DNA from: an uncultured Campylobacter sp.
GTDB taxonomy: Bacteria > Campylobacterota > Campylobacteria > Campylobacterales > Campylobacteraceae
DNA: 64,000 nucleotides
Assembly (NCBI RefSeq): GCF_905373215.1
Contig: NZ_CAJPRT010000012.1
Location: forward strand, 3,425 to 67,424
Direction: 5' to 3'
Below the pieces are notes generated by a model, which saw only the letters and a program-made list of their open reading frames with translations, was not told the origin of the DNA and made no database searches. The position numbers were made by a program, and so were the translations under genes. Within the stretch, counting starts at the first letter, position 1. The number at the start of each line of letters is the position of its first letter. Below are positions 51,680-60,400 of the stretch, in pieces.

Positions 51680-53707
51680 CTACTTCACCAGCCCCGCTTC
51701 CCTTAAAAAGCAGCTCGGCTCGTAGCTAACTTTTCTGATCTTATCAAATTTCGCGTAGCTTAGCACCAGCTCGTCGCGCGCTCTAGTAACCGCCACGTAA
51801 AATAGCCGCCGCTCCTCCTCCAGGCTGCCTCCCATCGCCATTAGCTTGAGGTTCGGGAAGCGGTTTTGCGCCAGATCGATGAGATAGACGCTGCAAAACT
51901 CAAGCCCCTTGCTTGCGTGCACGCTGAGCAGATTTACCCCCTCGCCCTCGCTCATTTCTTTTGCGCCCAGAGTTATGAAATTATAAAAGCTCTGCGGATC
52001 CGCGTATTTACCGGCGATCTGCTCTAAAATGCCGCATTTATCGTAGATACGCGCAGTCTCGTCCTTTTTACGTTCATCGTCTATCTTGCCGTTTTTTAGC
52101 GTTGCGCGCTTTGTCGCGATGAAATCCGCCACAAGCGCGAAAAGGCGCGAGTCTTTGATCTGCGAGATCAGCGTAGCAGACCTCGCAACTGAGCCGCTTT
52201 TTTTAAAAATTTTATAAATTTCGTGCAAAAATACGGCGCCGCCCTCGGTAATTTTATTGTGTTTTAGAACCGGATGCGAGCGAAAAAACTCGTCAAATTC
52301 CAAAGCCTCAAAGCGCGATACCGAGCCGATAATATCGACATCGTCAAAAAGCCCGAGCTGATAGTTTTTCCTCTTTTTTTCAAAAATTTTAACGCTCTCG
52401 TCGGGACGTAAAAGCCCTGCATGAATGCTTCCATGCCCAAGCGCGATTAGCGCATCGAAAAGCTCCTTGCTTAGCGCGCTGCCGACGCCTCTTGCGTATT
52501 CACACGTACTCATAAAGGCCATCATATCTTTTGGGTTTATTATCATCGCGAAGATGTCCGTAAAGGCCTTGATTTCGCGGCTTTCAAAAAAGCTCACGCC
52601 GCCTTTTCGCTTTGCACCGATACCGAGCTCCTTAAGCGCAACCTCGACGCCGTCGGCGCTGGAGTTGTTGCGAAAGATAACGGCGATCTTTTCGCGCGGA
52701 GTGCCGCTTTGCGCGATCTGTGCGGCTACGTGGGAGTATTGCGCCGCCGTATCGTCGTAAACATGCAGCTTAGGCGCGCTAAATTTTCCCTCGCGGCCCA
52801 CGATCAGCTTCTTTTCGTAAAGGCGCGGATTGTTCGCGATGACGCGGTTTGCAAGCGCTAAAATCGCCGAGCTTGAGCGGTAGTTGATATTTAGCGCGTA
52901 AATTTTAGCGTCCGCAAAGCGCTTGCCGAAGCTGCCGATGATGTCGATGTTTGCGCCGTTGAAGGCATAGATGCTCTGATCAAAATCGCCGACGCAAAAA
53001 AGGCTTTTCGTCGCGAAGGCATCGATGAGGCTTCCTTGCAGCGAGTTCGTGTCTTGATACTCGTCCACTAAAATTTCATCAAAACGTAGCGGCGCGCCCT
53101 TTTGCAGCTCATGGCGCATTTTTAGCAATACGTCGTTGAAATCGGCGTAATTAAATTTCGCCTTTTCCTCCTCAAACTCGCGCAAAATATCTGCGTAAAT
53201 TTCGGCAAATTCCGCCTGATCCTCGTAGTTTTTGCTAAACCACGTCGCAAAATCCGCGCTCATCTCCTTGTTTTGATACAGCGAGTACACGTCGTACAGA
53301 TACGCCCCGCCGTAGGGGCGCGCGTCGCTTACGTGATAAAATTTGCGCCTTTCTACGAGGCTTTTTAGCAGCGTCTTTAGCTCGGCGGGTTGCTTTAAAA
53401 TCACGCCTTTACCGAGCTCGCGAAGTAGGGCGTAGGATACGGCGTGGAAGGTGCCCGCGACGATTGCGGAGGTGGTTTTTTTATCAAAATGCCGCTGCAG
53501 CCTCGCTATCATCTCGCTTGCGGCCTTGTTCGTAAAAGTAAGAAGCAAAATTTTTCTAGGGCTCGTGCCGAGATTTAGCAGATGAGCAATGCGCGCGACG
53601 ATGGTGCTGGTTTTACCCGTACCTGCGCTTGCGATTACTAGATTGTGCCCCGAAGGAGCGGTTGCTGCGGCGTATTGTTCGGTGTTTAGCTTAGCTAGAG
53701 CGTCCAA
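51680..53707 (-). CDS. uvrD: UvrD/Rep-family DNA helicase
   Basis: About 675 residues, superfamily 1A helicase. Motif I ASAGTGKTSTIVARIA, motif Ia TFTNKAASEMIARL, motif II ILVDEYQDTNSLQGSL, motif III GDFDQSIYAFNGANI, motif V-VI VNLLSVHASKGLEF and FYVAVTRARDELVLS. Functions in repair or replication restart. The only ATG near the start (53734) lies within a minus-strand TATAATG, that is, inside the -10 box. A TTG at 53707 has AAAGGA with six to seven bases, so it is the likely start. Divergent from the PBP1C-like gene. Confidence 0.92.
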   Translation of the reverse strand: MDALAKLNTEQYAAATAPSGHNLVIASAGTGKTSTIVARIAHLLNLGTSPRKILLLTFTNKAASEMIARLQRHFDKKTTSAIVAGTFHAVSYALLRELGKGVILKQPAELKTLLKSLVERRKFYHVSDARPYGGAYLYDVYSLYQNKEMSADFATWFSKNYEDQAEFAEIYADILREFEEEKAKFNYADFNDVLLKMRHELQKGAPLRFDEILVDEYQDTNSLQGSLIDAFATKSLFCVGDFDQSIYAFNGANIDIIGSFGKRFADAKIYALNINYRSSSAILALANRVIANNPRLYEKKLIVGREGKFSAPKLHVYDDTAAQYSHVAAQIAQSGTPREKIAVIFRNNSSADGVEVALKELGIGAKRKGGVSFFESREIKAFTDIFAMIINPKDMMAFMSTCEYARGVGSALSKELFDALIALGHGSIHAGLLRPDESVKIFEKKRKNYQLGLFDDVDIIGSVSRFEALEFDEFFRSHPVLKHNKITEGGAVFLHEIYKIFKKSGSVARSATLISQIKDSRLFALVADFIATKRATLKNGKIDDERKKDETARIYDKCGILEQIAGKYADPQSFYNFITLGAKEMSEGEGVNLLSVHASKGLEFCSVYLIDLAQNRFPNLKLMAMGGSLEEERRLFYVAVTRARDELVLSYAKFDKIRKVSYEPSCFLREAGLVK

Positions 53708-53732
53708 GATTATTCCTTTGCAAAAAGGCGCC

Positions 53733-53738
53733 ATTATA
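53733..53738 (-). promoter_or_regulatory. -10 box for the UvrD-like gene
   Basis: TATAAT on the minus strand (ATTATA at 53733-53738). Transcription from about 53726 would exclude the in-frame ATG at 53734 and leave a 19-20 nt leader before the TTG at 53707. Confidence 0.6.
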
Positions 53739-53763
53739 GCCTAAAATCATTAAAATTCTTTGA

Positions 53764-53769
53764 TATAAT
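53764..53769 (+). promoter_or_regulatory. -10 box of the PBP1C-like gene
   Basis: TATAAT ends six bases before the ATG at 53776. Initiation at normal distance would fall on or next to the A of the ATG, and no Shine-Dalgarno sequence is seen, so a leaderless mRNA is suggested. Confidence 0.5.
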
Positions 53770-53775
53770 TGCGCG

Positions 53776-56700
53776 ATGAAATTTCTAAAATTTACGTTAA
53801 AAATCGCGCTATTTTGCGCATTTGCATTCGCTCTGTTTTTGATACTAGACGCGCTTTATCCGCTAAATTTGGATATGCTAAATAAGCAGAAGAGTAGAAT
53901 TTTATATGACCGAAACGGCGAAATTTTAAATATGCAGATCAGCGACGATCAAATTTGGCGCTTCTACGCAGCCGCGGACGAGATACCGCCGCGGCTGAAA
54001 CAAAGCGCGATCTACTTTGAAGATCGGTATTTTTACTACCATTTCGGTGTCAATCCAGCCTCGATCCTGCGCGCAGCTATGTATAATTTTACGCAAAATT
54101 TTACTAAAAAAAGCGGGGGCAACGTCGAGCGCGTGGGAGCCTCGACGATTACGATGCAAGTTGCGCGTATGATGCGCCCCAAACAGCGCAGCTACAAGAA
54201 CAAAATCATCGAAATTTTCAACGCCTTTCAGCTGGAGTGGCACTTCAGCAAGGATGAAATTTTAGGAATGTATTTTAACCTCGCCCCATACGGCGGCAAT
54301 ATCGAGGGGGTCAAGACCGCGGCGTATTTTTACTTCAAAAAGGACCTGCGCGAGCTTAGCAACGCTCAAATCGCGTTTCTTAGCGTGATTCCAAAAAACC
54401 CTAACAAAAACCGCCTGGACCGCAGATCAAACATCAACGCGCTTAAAAACCGCCTAATTTCGCAGCTGCGAGAGGGCGGCGTGATCTCGCAAAGCGAGTA
54501 CGAGCGCGCCCTCGCGGAGCCCTTCTCGCCCAGACGCTACGCAGCGCCCAATTATGCGCCGCATTACGCGCTGTTAGCGTTTAGCAATTATAAAATGCAA
54601 AATTTTACCGCCAAAGATGACGTAAATTTTACTCAAAATTTTGACTCGAACGGAGCGCCCGGCGGGGTAGCGGAGCAAGCAGGCTCGTCTGCGCACCGAA
54701 CCGCGGCGGGGGCAGAGTCAAATTTTTTGGACGCGTCGAGTGCCGAATCAGGCTTTACAGCTGCGACAAGGGGTGAGCCAAATTTATTAAATGCCGCAAA
54801 TACGCAGGCGGGAGTGGATTTGAAAGAAATAAATTCCAAAGAGGCGGATTTTAAAACAGATGCGCCAAAGAGTTTAAATTTGGGCGGACGGAGGGGCCTA
54901 AATTTAAACGAGCGCGAAGGCGCAAAATCGCAGGCGGGCGTAAAATCGAATGAGCCGGAAAGCGCAGTAAAACCAAATGGAGGAAAGAGCGCAAATTTAG
55001 ATGAGCGGCGAGATTTAATTAATGCCGCCCGCCCGTCGCAAAACTCGCAAAATCTAAATTTAAACGAGCAACGAGGCGCTGCGCGTTTGCCGCAAAATTT
55101 TAGCGCAGATACAAATTCAAATAAATCGCAAACCGAGTATTTGCCGCAAAATCCGAGTGCGGATATAAATTTAAACAAGCGGCAGAATGCTTCCGGTGCC
55201 GCGCATCCGCATCAAAACTCGCAAAATCCGCAAAATCTAAATTTAAATAGTCGGCAAGATACCGCGCATCCGCCGCAAGATCCGCAGGCAGATGCAAACT
55301 CTAGCGAGCGGCCGAGCGTAAATTTTGATCCGCAGACAAATTTCGCTTCGGGCGCTAGTGCTCAGACGCATTTCGCTTCATCGGACGCTAATGCTCAGAC
55401 AGATTCTACTCCAGGCGCCAAAATACAGACAAATTCCGTTTCAGGCGCCAAATCGCGGGCAAATTTCGCTTCGGACACTAAGGCGCAAATAAATTCCGAT
55501 CCAAACGCCAAGGCGCGGGGAAATTCCGCAGGCTCCGAAGCGAGCGCGCAGCCCAAGGAGCAAACTGCGCTAGCGCAGGAGCTTGCGCGTCTAAACGAGG
55601 GTAAAATTTATTCGAGCTTGGATCTGAAAATACAGATCGCGCTTGAGGATTTTTTGAAAAGCGAGATCCTCTCCCTGCGCGATAAGGGCGTTAGAAACGG
55701 CGCTGCGGTGCTGATCGACAACGAAAGCATGAGGGTGATCGCTTACGTCGGCAGCCACGATTTTAGCGCCAATGAGGGGCAAAACGACGGCGTGCGCTCG
55801 CAAAAAAACGTAGGTTCGACGCTAAAGCCCTTCATCTACGCCAAGGCCCTTGAGCACGGGCTCATCACCCCATCAAAGAAGCTGATCGACGCGCCGATAA
55901 CCTTCGCGGGCTATGTGCCGCGCAACTACAATCAGGGGTTTTTGGGCGCGGTGAGCGCGACCGATGCGCTAAGCCTTAGCCTAAATATCCCCGCGGTAAA
56001 ACTAAATTTGATGCTTGGTGACGACGGGCTGTATGAGATGCTATCAAACGTGCATCTGGCGGAGTTTAGCAAGGATTATTACGGCGCAGGTATCGCGCTG
56101 GGCAGCATTTCGATGAGCCTAATGGATCTTAGCCGCCTTTACAGCGCGTTTGCAAACGGCGGGAAGCTGCGGAAGCTCGAAATAGCGGGCGCAAAGATCG
56201 GCGACGATGCTAAAATTTTAACCCCGCAGAGCGCCTACATCGTAACGCAGATGTTAAGAAACGCGCCGCGCTCCTATCTCGGCTCGGTGTGGCAAAATAC
56301 CCTAAACGCGCCGCCGTTGATGTTTAAAACGGGCACGAGCGCCGATGCACGCGATCTCTACACCGTCGCTCTCACGCCTAAATTCACACTCGGCGTTTGG
56401 CTGGGAAATTTCGACGGCTCCAAGACTAGGGATCTTAGCGGCGGCGTGAGTGCGGCGAAGGTGGCGTTTAATATGTTTGCCTTCCTCGATAAATCGGGCA
56501 TGCTAGGCGAGGCGGAGTTTGCACGCCCCGCAGGCGTGAGCTTGCGGCGGGTATGCACCGACGCGTACCGCGAAAAGGAGTGCGCGCAAAGCGCCGATGA
56601 TCTTACGATCGATGGAGTTGAGCCCAACGAGGAGTGCGAAATTTACGGCACGAGCGAGCTTTTTTATCTGCTAAAACACGGCCTAGTCGATCCGCAAAAG

Positions 56701-57402
56701 GTGCGCGCAGGAAGGTGCGCGGCTAAATTTGCCGCCGTAAAGCCCGTACTAAACGACATCAATGCCAAAACCTACGAGACCGGCGCGGACGGCACGCTGC
56801 GGCTAAAGGTGCAGTGCACGGCGGTTTTCGGCGAGCGGGTATATATCAGGCTAAGCGGCGGTTCGCGGGAGTTTATAGCGCTAAATTCCACCGCGTTTAC
56901 GAGGGAGAATTCCGCGGATTTGGATTTCGAGCATTCTAGCGCGGCGCAGCAAGATAATTTAAAGCAAAATTTTGCAGAACAGAATTCTGCAGCACAAAAT
57001 TCTATGCTACAAAATTCAACGTCGCAGAATGTAAAATCACAAAATCTTACGAAGCAAAATTCTGTAGAATGGAATTTTATAGCTGAAAATCCAGCCACAC
57101 AGAATTTGGCGTCGCAAAATTCTATCTTGCAAAATTCCACAGAGCAAAATTCGGAGGCTCAAAATTTCACAGCGAAAAATTTTACGGATCAAAATTCCTC
57201 GCAGCAAAATTTCACGGCACTAGATTTCACCACGCAAAGCCTAGCGCCTGCAAATTCTAAAGTTAAAACGGGAGAATATTTTGCGCGCACTAACGGCGAG
57301 GCTTTTACGCTAAGTCTTGGAGCAGGGGATTTTGAGCTTGGCTGCTTGGACGAAAATGCAAATTTCGCTAAAGCAAATTTTAGAGTAAATGAAAGAAAAT
57401 AA
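53776..57402 (+). CDS. pbpC: Bifunctional penicillin-binding protein 1C with two low-complexity insertions
   Basis: 1208 residues; 650-780 is normal. Membrane anchor (LKIALFCAFAFALFLILDAL), glycosyltransferase GT51 (EDRYFYYHFGVNPASI, GASTITMQVARMM, NLAPYGGNIEGVKTAAYFYF), transpeptidase (GSTLKPF, SLNIPAV, FKTGTSADARD) and a C-terminal BiPBP_C-like domain (GTLRLKVQCTAVFGERVYIRL ending SLGAGDFELGCLDENA). Between GT and TP, residues about 276-597 are Asn/Gln/Ser/Ala-rich (NLNLNEQRG, NSQNPQNLNLNSRQD). A second insertion (about 1062-1156) within the C-terminal domain is made of 5-residue QN repeats. Partner of the alpha-2-macroglobulin gene that follows. Confidence 0.92.
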   Translation: MKFLKFTLKIALFCAFAFALFLILDALYPLNLDMLNKQKSRILYDRNGEILNMQISDDQIWRFYAAADEIPPRLKQSAIYFEDRYFYYHFGVNPASILRAAMYNFTQNFTKKSGGNVERVGASTITMQVARMMRPKQRSYKNKIIEIFNAFQLEWHFSKDEILGMYFNLAPYGGNIEGVKTAAYFYFKKDLRELSNAQIAFLSVIPKNPNKNRLDRRSNINALKNRLISQLREGGVISQSEYERALAEPFSPRRYAAPNYAPHYALLAFSNYKMQNFTAKDDVNFTQNFDSNGAPGGVAEQAGSSAHRTAAGAESNFLDASSAESGFTAATRGEPNLLNAANTQAGVDLKEINSKEADFKTDAPKSLNLGGRRGLNLNEREGAKSQAGVKSNEPESAVKPNGGKSANLDERRDLINAARPSQNSQNLNLNEQRGAARLPQNFSADTNSNKSQTEYLPQNPSADINLNKRQNASGAAHPHQNSQNPQNLNLNSRQDTAHPPQDPQADANSSERPSVNFDPQTNFASGASAQTHFASSDANAQTDSTPGAKIQTNSVSGAKSRANFASDTKAQINSDPNAKARGNSAGSEASAQPKEQTALAQELARLNEGKIYSSLDLKIQIALEDFLKSEILSLRDKGVRNGAAVLIDNESMRVIAYVGSHDFSANEGQNDGVRSQKNVGSTLKPFIYAKALEHGLITPSKKLIDAPITFAGYVPRNYNQGFLGAVSATDALSLSLNIPAVKLNLMLGDDGLYEMLSNVHLAEFSKDYYGAGIALGSISMSLMDLSRLYSAFANGGKLRKLEIAGAKIGDDAKILTPQSAYIVTQMLRNAPRSYLGSVWQNTLNAPPLMFKTGTSADARDLYTVALTPKFTLGVWLGNFDGSKTRDLSGGVSAAKVAFNMFAFLDKSGMLGEAEFARPAGVSLRRVCTDAYREKECAQSADDLTIDGVEPNEECEIYGTSELFYLLKHGLVDPQKVRAGRCAAKFAAVKPVLNDINAKTYETGADGTLRLKVQCTAVFGERVYIRLSGGSREFIALNSTAFTRENSADLDFEHSSAAQQDNLKQNFAEQNSAAQNSMLQNSTSQNVKSQNLTKQNSVEWNFIAENPATQNLASQNSILQNSTEQNSEAQNFTAKNFTDQNSSQQNFTALDFTTQSLAPANSKVKTGEYFARTNGEAFTLSLGAGDFELGCLDENANFAKANFRVNERK
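56961..57240 (+). repeat. 15-bp tandem repeat array coding for QN-(S/F/L)-x-x pentapeptides
   Basis: About 17 units of 15 bp, most starting CAAAATT, give QNSML-QNSTS-QNVKS-QNLTK and so on to QNFTA. The phase is almost perfect, with point changes such as WNFIA, ENPAT, KNFTD and LDFTT. The complementary strand is also open and would read (x)(x)(E/K)FC pentapeptides. The order N-(F/L/S)-(S/T) resembles pentapeptide-repeat proteins, but Gln replaces the small residue they need. Confidence 0.9.
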
Positions 57403-57416
57403 AAGGTTAATTTGTA

Positions 57417-57422
57417 TATAAT
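57417..57422 (+). promoter_or_regulatory. -10 box of the alpha-2-macroglobulin gene
   Basis: TATAAT, 28 bp before the ATG at 57450; leader of about 20 nt with AAAGGA. The gene may thus be transcribed on its own in addition to with pbpC. Confidence 0.5.
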
Positions 57423-57449
57423 TTCGTAAAATTTTTGCAAAGGAATTTT

Positions 57450-60400
57450 ATGAAGACAAAACTACTAAGCGCAGCGCTATTTTGCGCTTTGGCTAGCTTT
57501 GCCGCGGGCGTAGAGATCAAATACGCTAGCGGGGCTTACGAGATTAGCGGGGTGGACGGCAGTGGATTTAGCGTCACGCAAAAGCAGATCTTAAAATGCA
57601 CTCCCAAAATCACGGGCACCTACGAAAGCGTGAGCGAGAGCTCAATTAGGCTTTATCCAAAGCCGATGCTTAGCGCCGGGGTTAATTATTCGTGCGAGGC
57701 GCGCGGGGTGCGCTTTGAGTTCGAGACAGAGCCTTTTAGCACCGAGCATATCGCGCTTCTGCGTCCGGGGTTAGTGGCAATTAAATTTAACGATGCGGTT
57801 AGCAAGGACGCGCTACAGCAAGCGACTAGAATTTATCGCGCGCAGAATTTAGCCCAAAACGACATATCCTACGAGCTTAGCTCGCACGATGATCGGAATT
57901 TTTTATTCAGCTTCGATCCTAAGGCACAAAACGTCGTATTGCAAATAGAATCCCTCACCTCAAAAGCGGGCGCAAAGCTGCAAAATCCGGTGGAGCTGCG
58001 CACGGACGAGGAGCCTTTTAATGATAGCATTAACGCTTCAAATTTAAGTGGCGTGCAGATTCGTCCTGCGGCTCTAAAAGACGGCTCGCTCGCAGCTAGA
58101 GTGTGTTTTCCTAACTATATGGACGAGCTGTCCGCCAAATACGTAAGAATCGCAGGCGTGAGTAAATTTAGCCTCACTCAGCCGCGATATTATTATTACG
58201 ACGAAGATGAGGAGGGCGGCGAAAGCGACGATCCTTCATGCTACTACTATGCAGATATAGTAAGCGACGAGTTTATGCCGAATAAAAGCTACGAGATTAG
58301 GCTGCTAAAGGGCTTTGGAGATAGCTCATATATCTTGCGTGACGAGATCAAACAAAGCGTAAAAATGGGCGACAGGCTGCCTTTCGTAGCCTTTAGCGAC
58401 GAGAAAAATTTTATCCCAAAATCCGCTTCGTTGGCATTTAAAAGCTCAAACGTAAATGAGGTTAAAATTTCGATTGCCAAAGTCCCTGAGCAAAATTTTA
58501 GGTATTTTTTAAACTTTGAAAGCAACGAAGATAGCGTAGGTGGGTTAGCTAGCGAGATCGCGGTTAAGAGCTTTGATATAGGAGGCGCTAAAAACGCCGT
58601 TGCGGAGCATAAAATCGCGATGGATTTTAAAGGCTACGAGGATGGAATTTATAAAATCACGGCGTTTTACAAAGTGGGCGAAAAGATGCAAGAGGTTTCG
58701 CGCGTAGCCTATCTTAGTGACATTACGGCTCAAGTGGTGCTGCTTGAGCGCGGCGCGCTGATTTATACTTCTAGGCTTAGTAATGGCGAGGAGCTAAGCA
58801 GAGCGAAGGTTAAAATTTACAGCGATAAAAACGAGCTAATCGTAGAGGATAAAACGGACGGAGATGGAATTTTGCGATTAGAAAATATGGAAATTCTAGC
58901 CAAAAATCCGCGCTCTATCGAGATTAGCAAAGGCGATGAGCATGCGTTCGTGCTATTTAATAACGCCGTAGCAAGCATCGAGAAAACGATTACTGCAAAG
59001 CGTCCGTTTGTTTATCTCGCAAGCGAGCTGATAAGCCCGAATGAGCGGCTTTTAGGCACGATCGTGATGAAAAATCGCGATTTTAGCTCTTTAAAAAATA
59101 CGCCGATTAAATTTAAAATTTACGATCCTAGCGGCACTGTGATCATCACGCGCGCGCAAAATACCGATGAGTTCGGCAGCGTTAAAATCGACGAGCTGAT
59201 GGGTGAGAAAAGCGGCACTTACCGCCTGGATCTCATCTATGAGGACAAAATCATCGCTTCTAAAAGCTTCAGCGTAGAAAATTTCGTCCCAAACCGCATT
59301 AAAAATGAAATTTTAACTGCCAAAGACGAATACGGCGCAGATGAGATCATAACTTTAAAGCTAAGCTCAAACTATCTTGCAGGCGCGCCGGCTGGAGATT
59401 TGAAAGGCTCGCTGGAAGCAAACGCCTATGAAAAAGAGCTAAAAATTAAAGGCTATGAGGGCTTTTCGTTTCTAAACGATCGCTTAAAGAAAAAGGGCGC
59501 TACGCAGCTTCGCAGAGCAGAATTTACGCTAAGCTCCGCCGGTAAAAAGGAGCTTGCACTCTCGCCGGCAGCAGCTGATCTTAATGTCTCTAACGCCATA
59601 AATATTCTACTAAATTTCAGCGTAACCGAGGAGGGCAAAAACGTAAGCGCATATCGCAGCCTGAGCTATCTGCCTTATGATCGTATCGTAGGAATTCGCG
59701 CGAGCAAGGACTTTATTTCAAGCGGCGATAGCGTAAAATTCGGCTTTGCGCTACTAGATTCCAAAACTAAAACCGACGTCAAAGGCAAGATCGACGTTGA
59801 AATTTACCGCGACGATTTTACTTACGTTTATGACGGCAACAGATACGTTGAGCAAGAAAGCTTTAATCTCGTAAGCGCCGTTAGTACTGATGCGCGCGAG
59901 TTTGAGTACAAATTCCAAAACGGCGGCAATTATCTAATCGTCGCAAACGATTACTCAAGCGGCGCGAGTGCTGGCGTGCGCGTGGACGTAAGCGGCTGGG
60001 GATATTATGGACGGGTAAACGCTAAAGACGTGCAAAGCGCTAAAATCAAACTCGCAAGCGATAAGGTTAAAGCTGGAGATAAAATTAAAGGCGTCATCAA
60101 TTCGCCGGTAGAAAGCGGCGTGCTAAATATCTCGCTCGTAGGCGAGCAGGTTTACGACTATAAAATTCTATCCATAAAAGGCGGCAGCGCGGAATTTGAG
60201 CTTAGCGTACCGGATAATTTCGTCGGAGGACACATCAACGCTGTAATCGCGCGCGCTGCGACACCCGCTGCGATGCCGCTTAGAGCCTATGCAAACGTGC
60301 CGGTGGCGCTAGATGCAAGCTCGCACAAGGCTAACGTGCAAATTTTAGCCGAGAAAAGCTACAAAAACGGGCAAAACGCGCAGATCAGCGTAAAAAGCGA

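Noticed and set aside
56772..57140. Antisense open frame with FC pentapeptides on the minus strand of pbpC
   Set aside because: It is the complement of the 15 bp repeat array, has no start signal and lies in a well-supported gene; kept only as a curiosity in the repeat entry.
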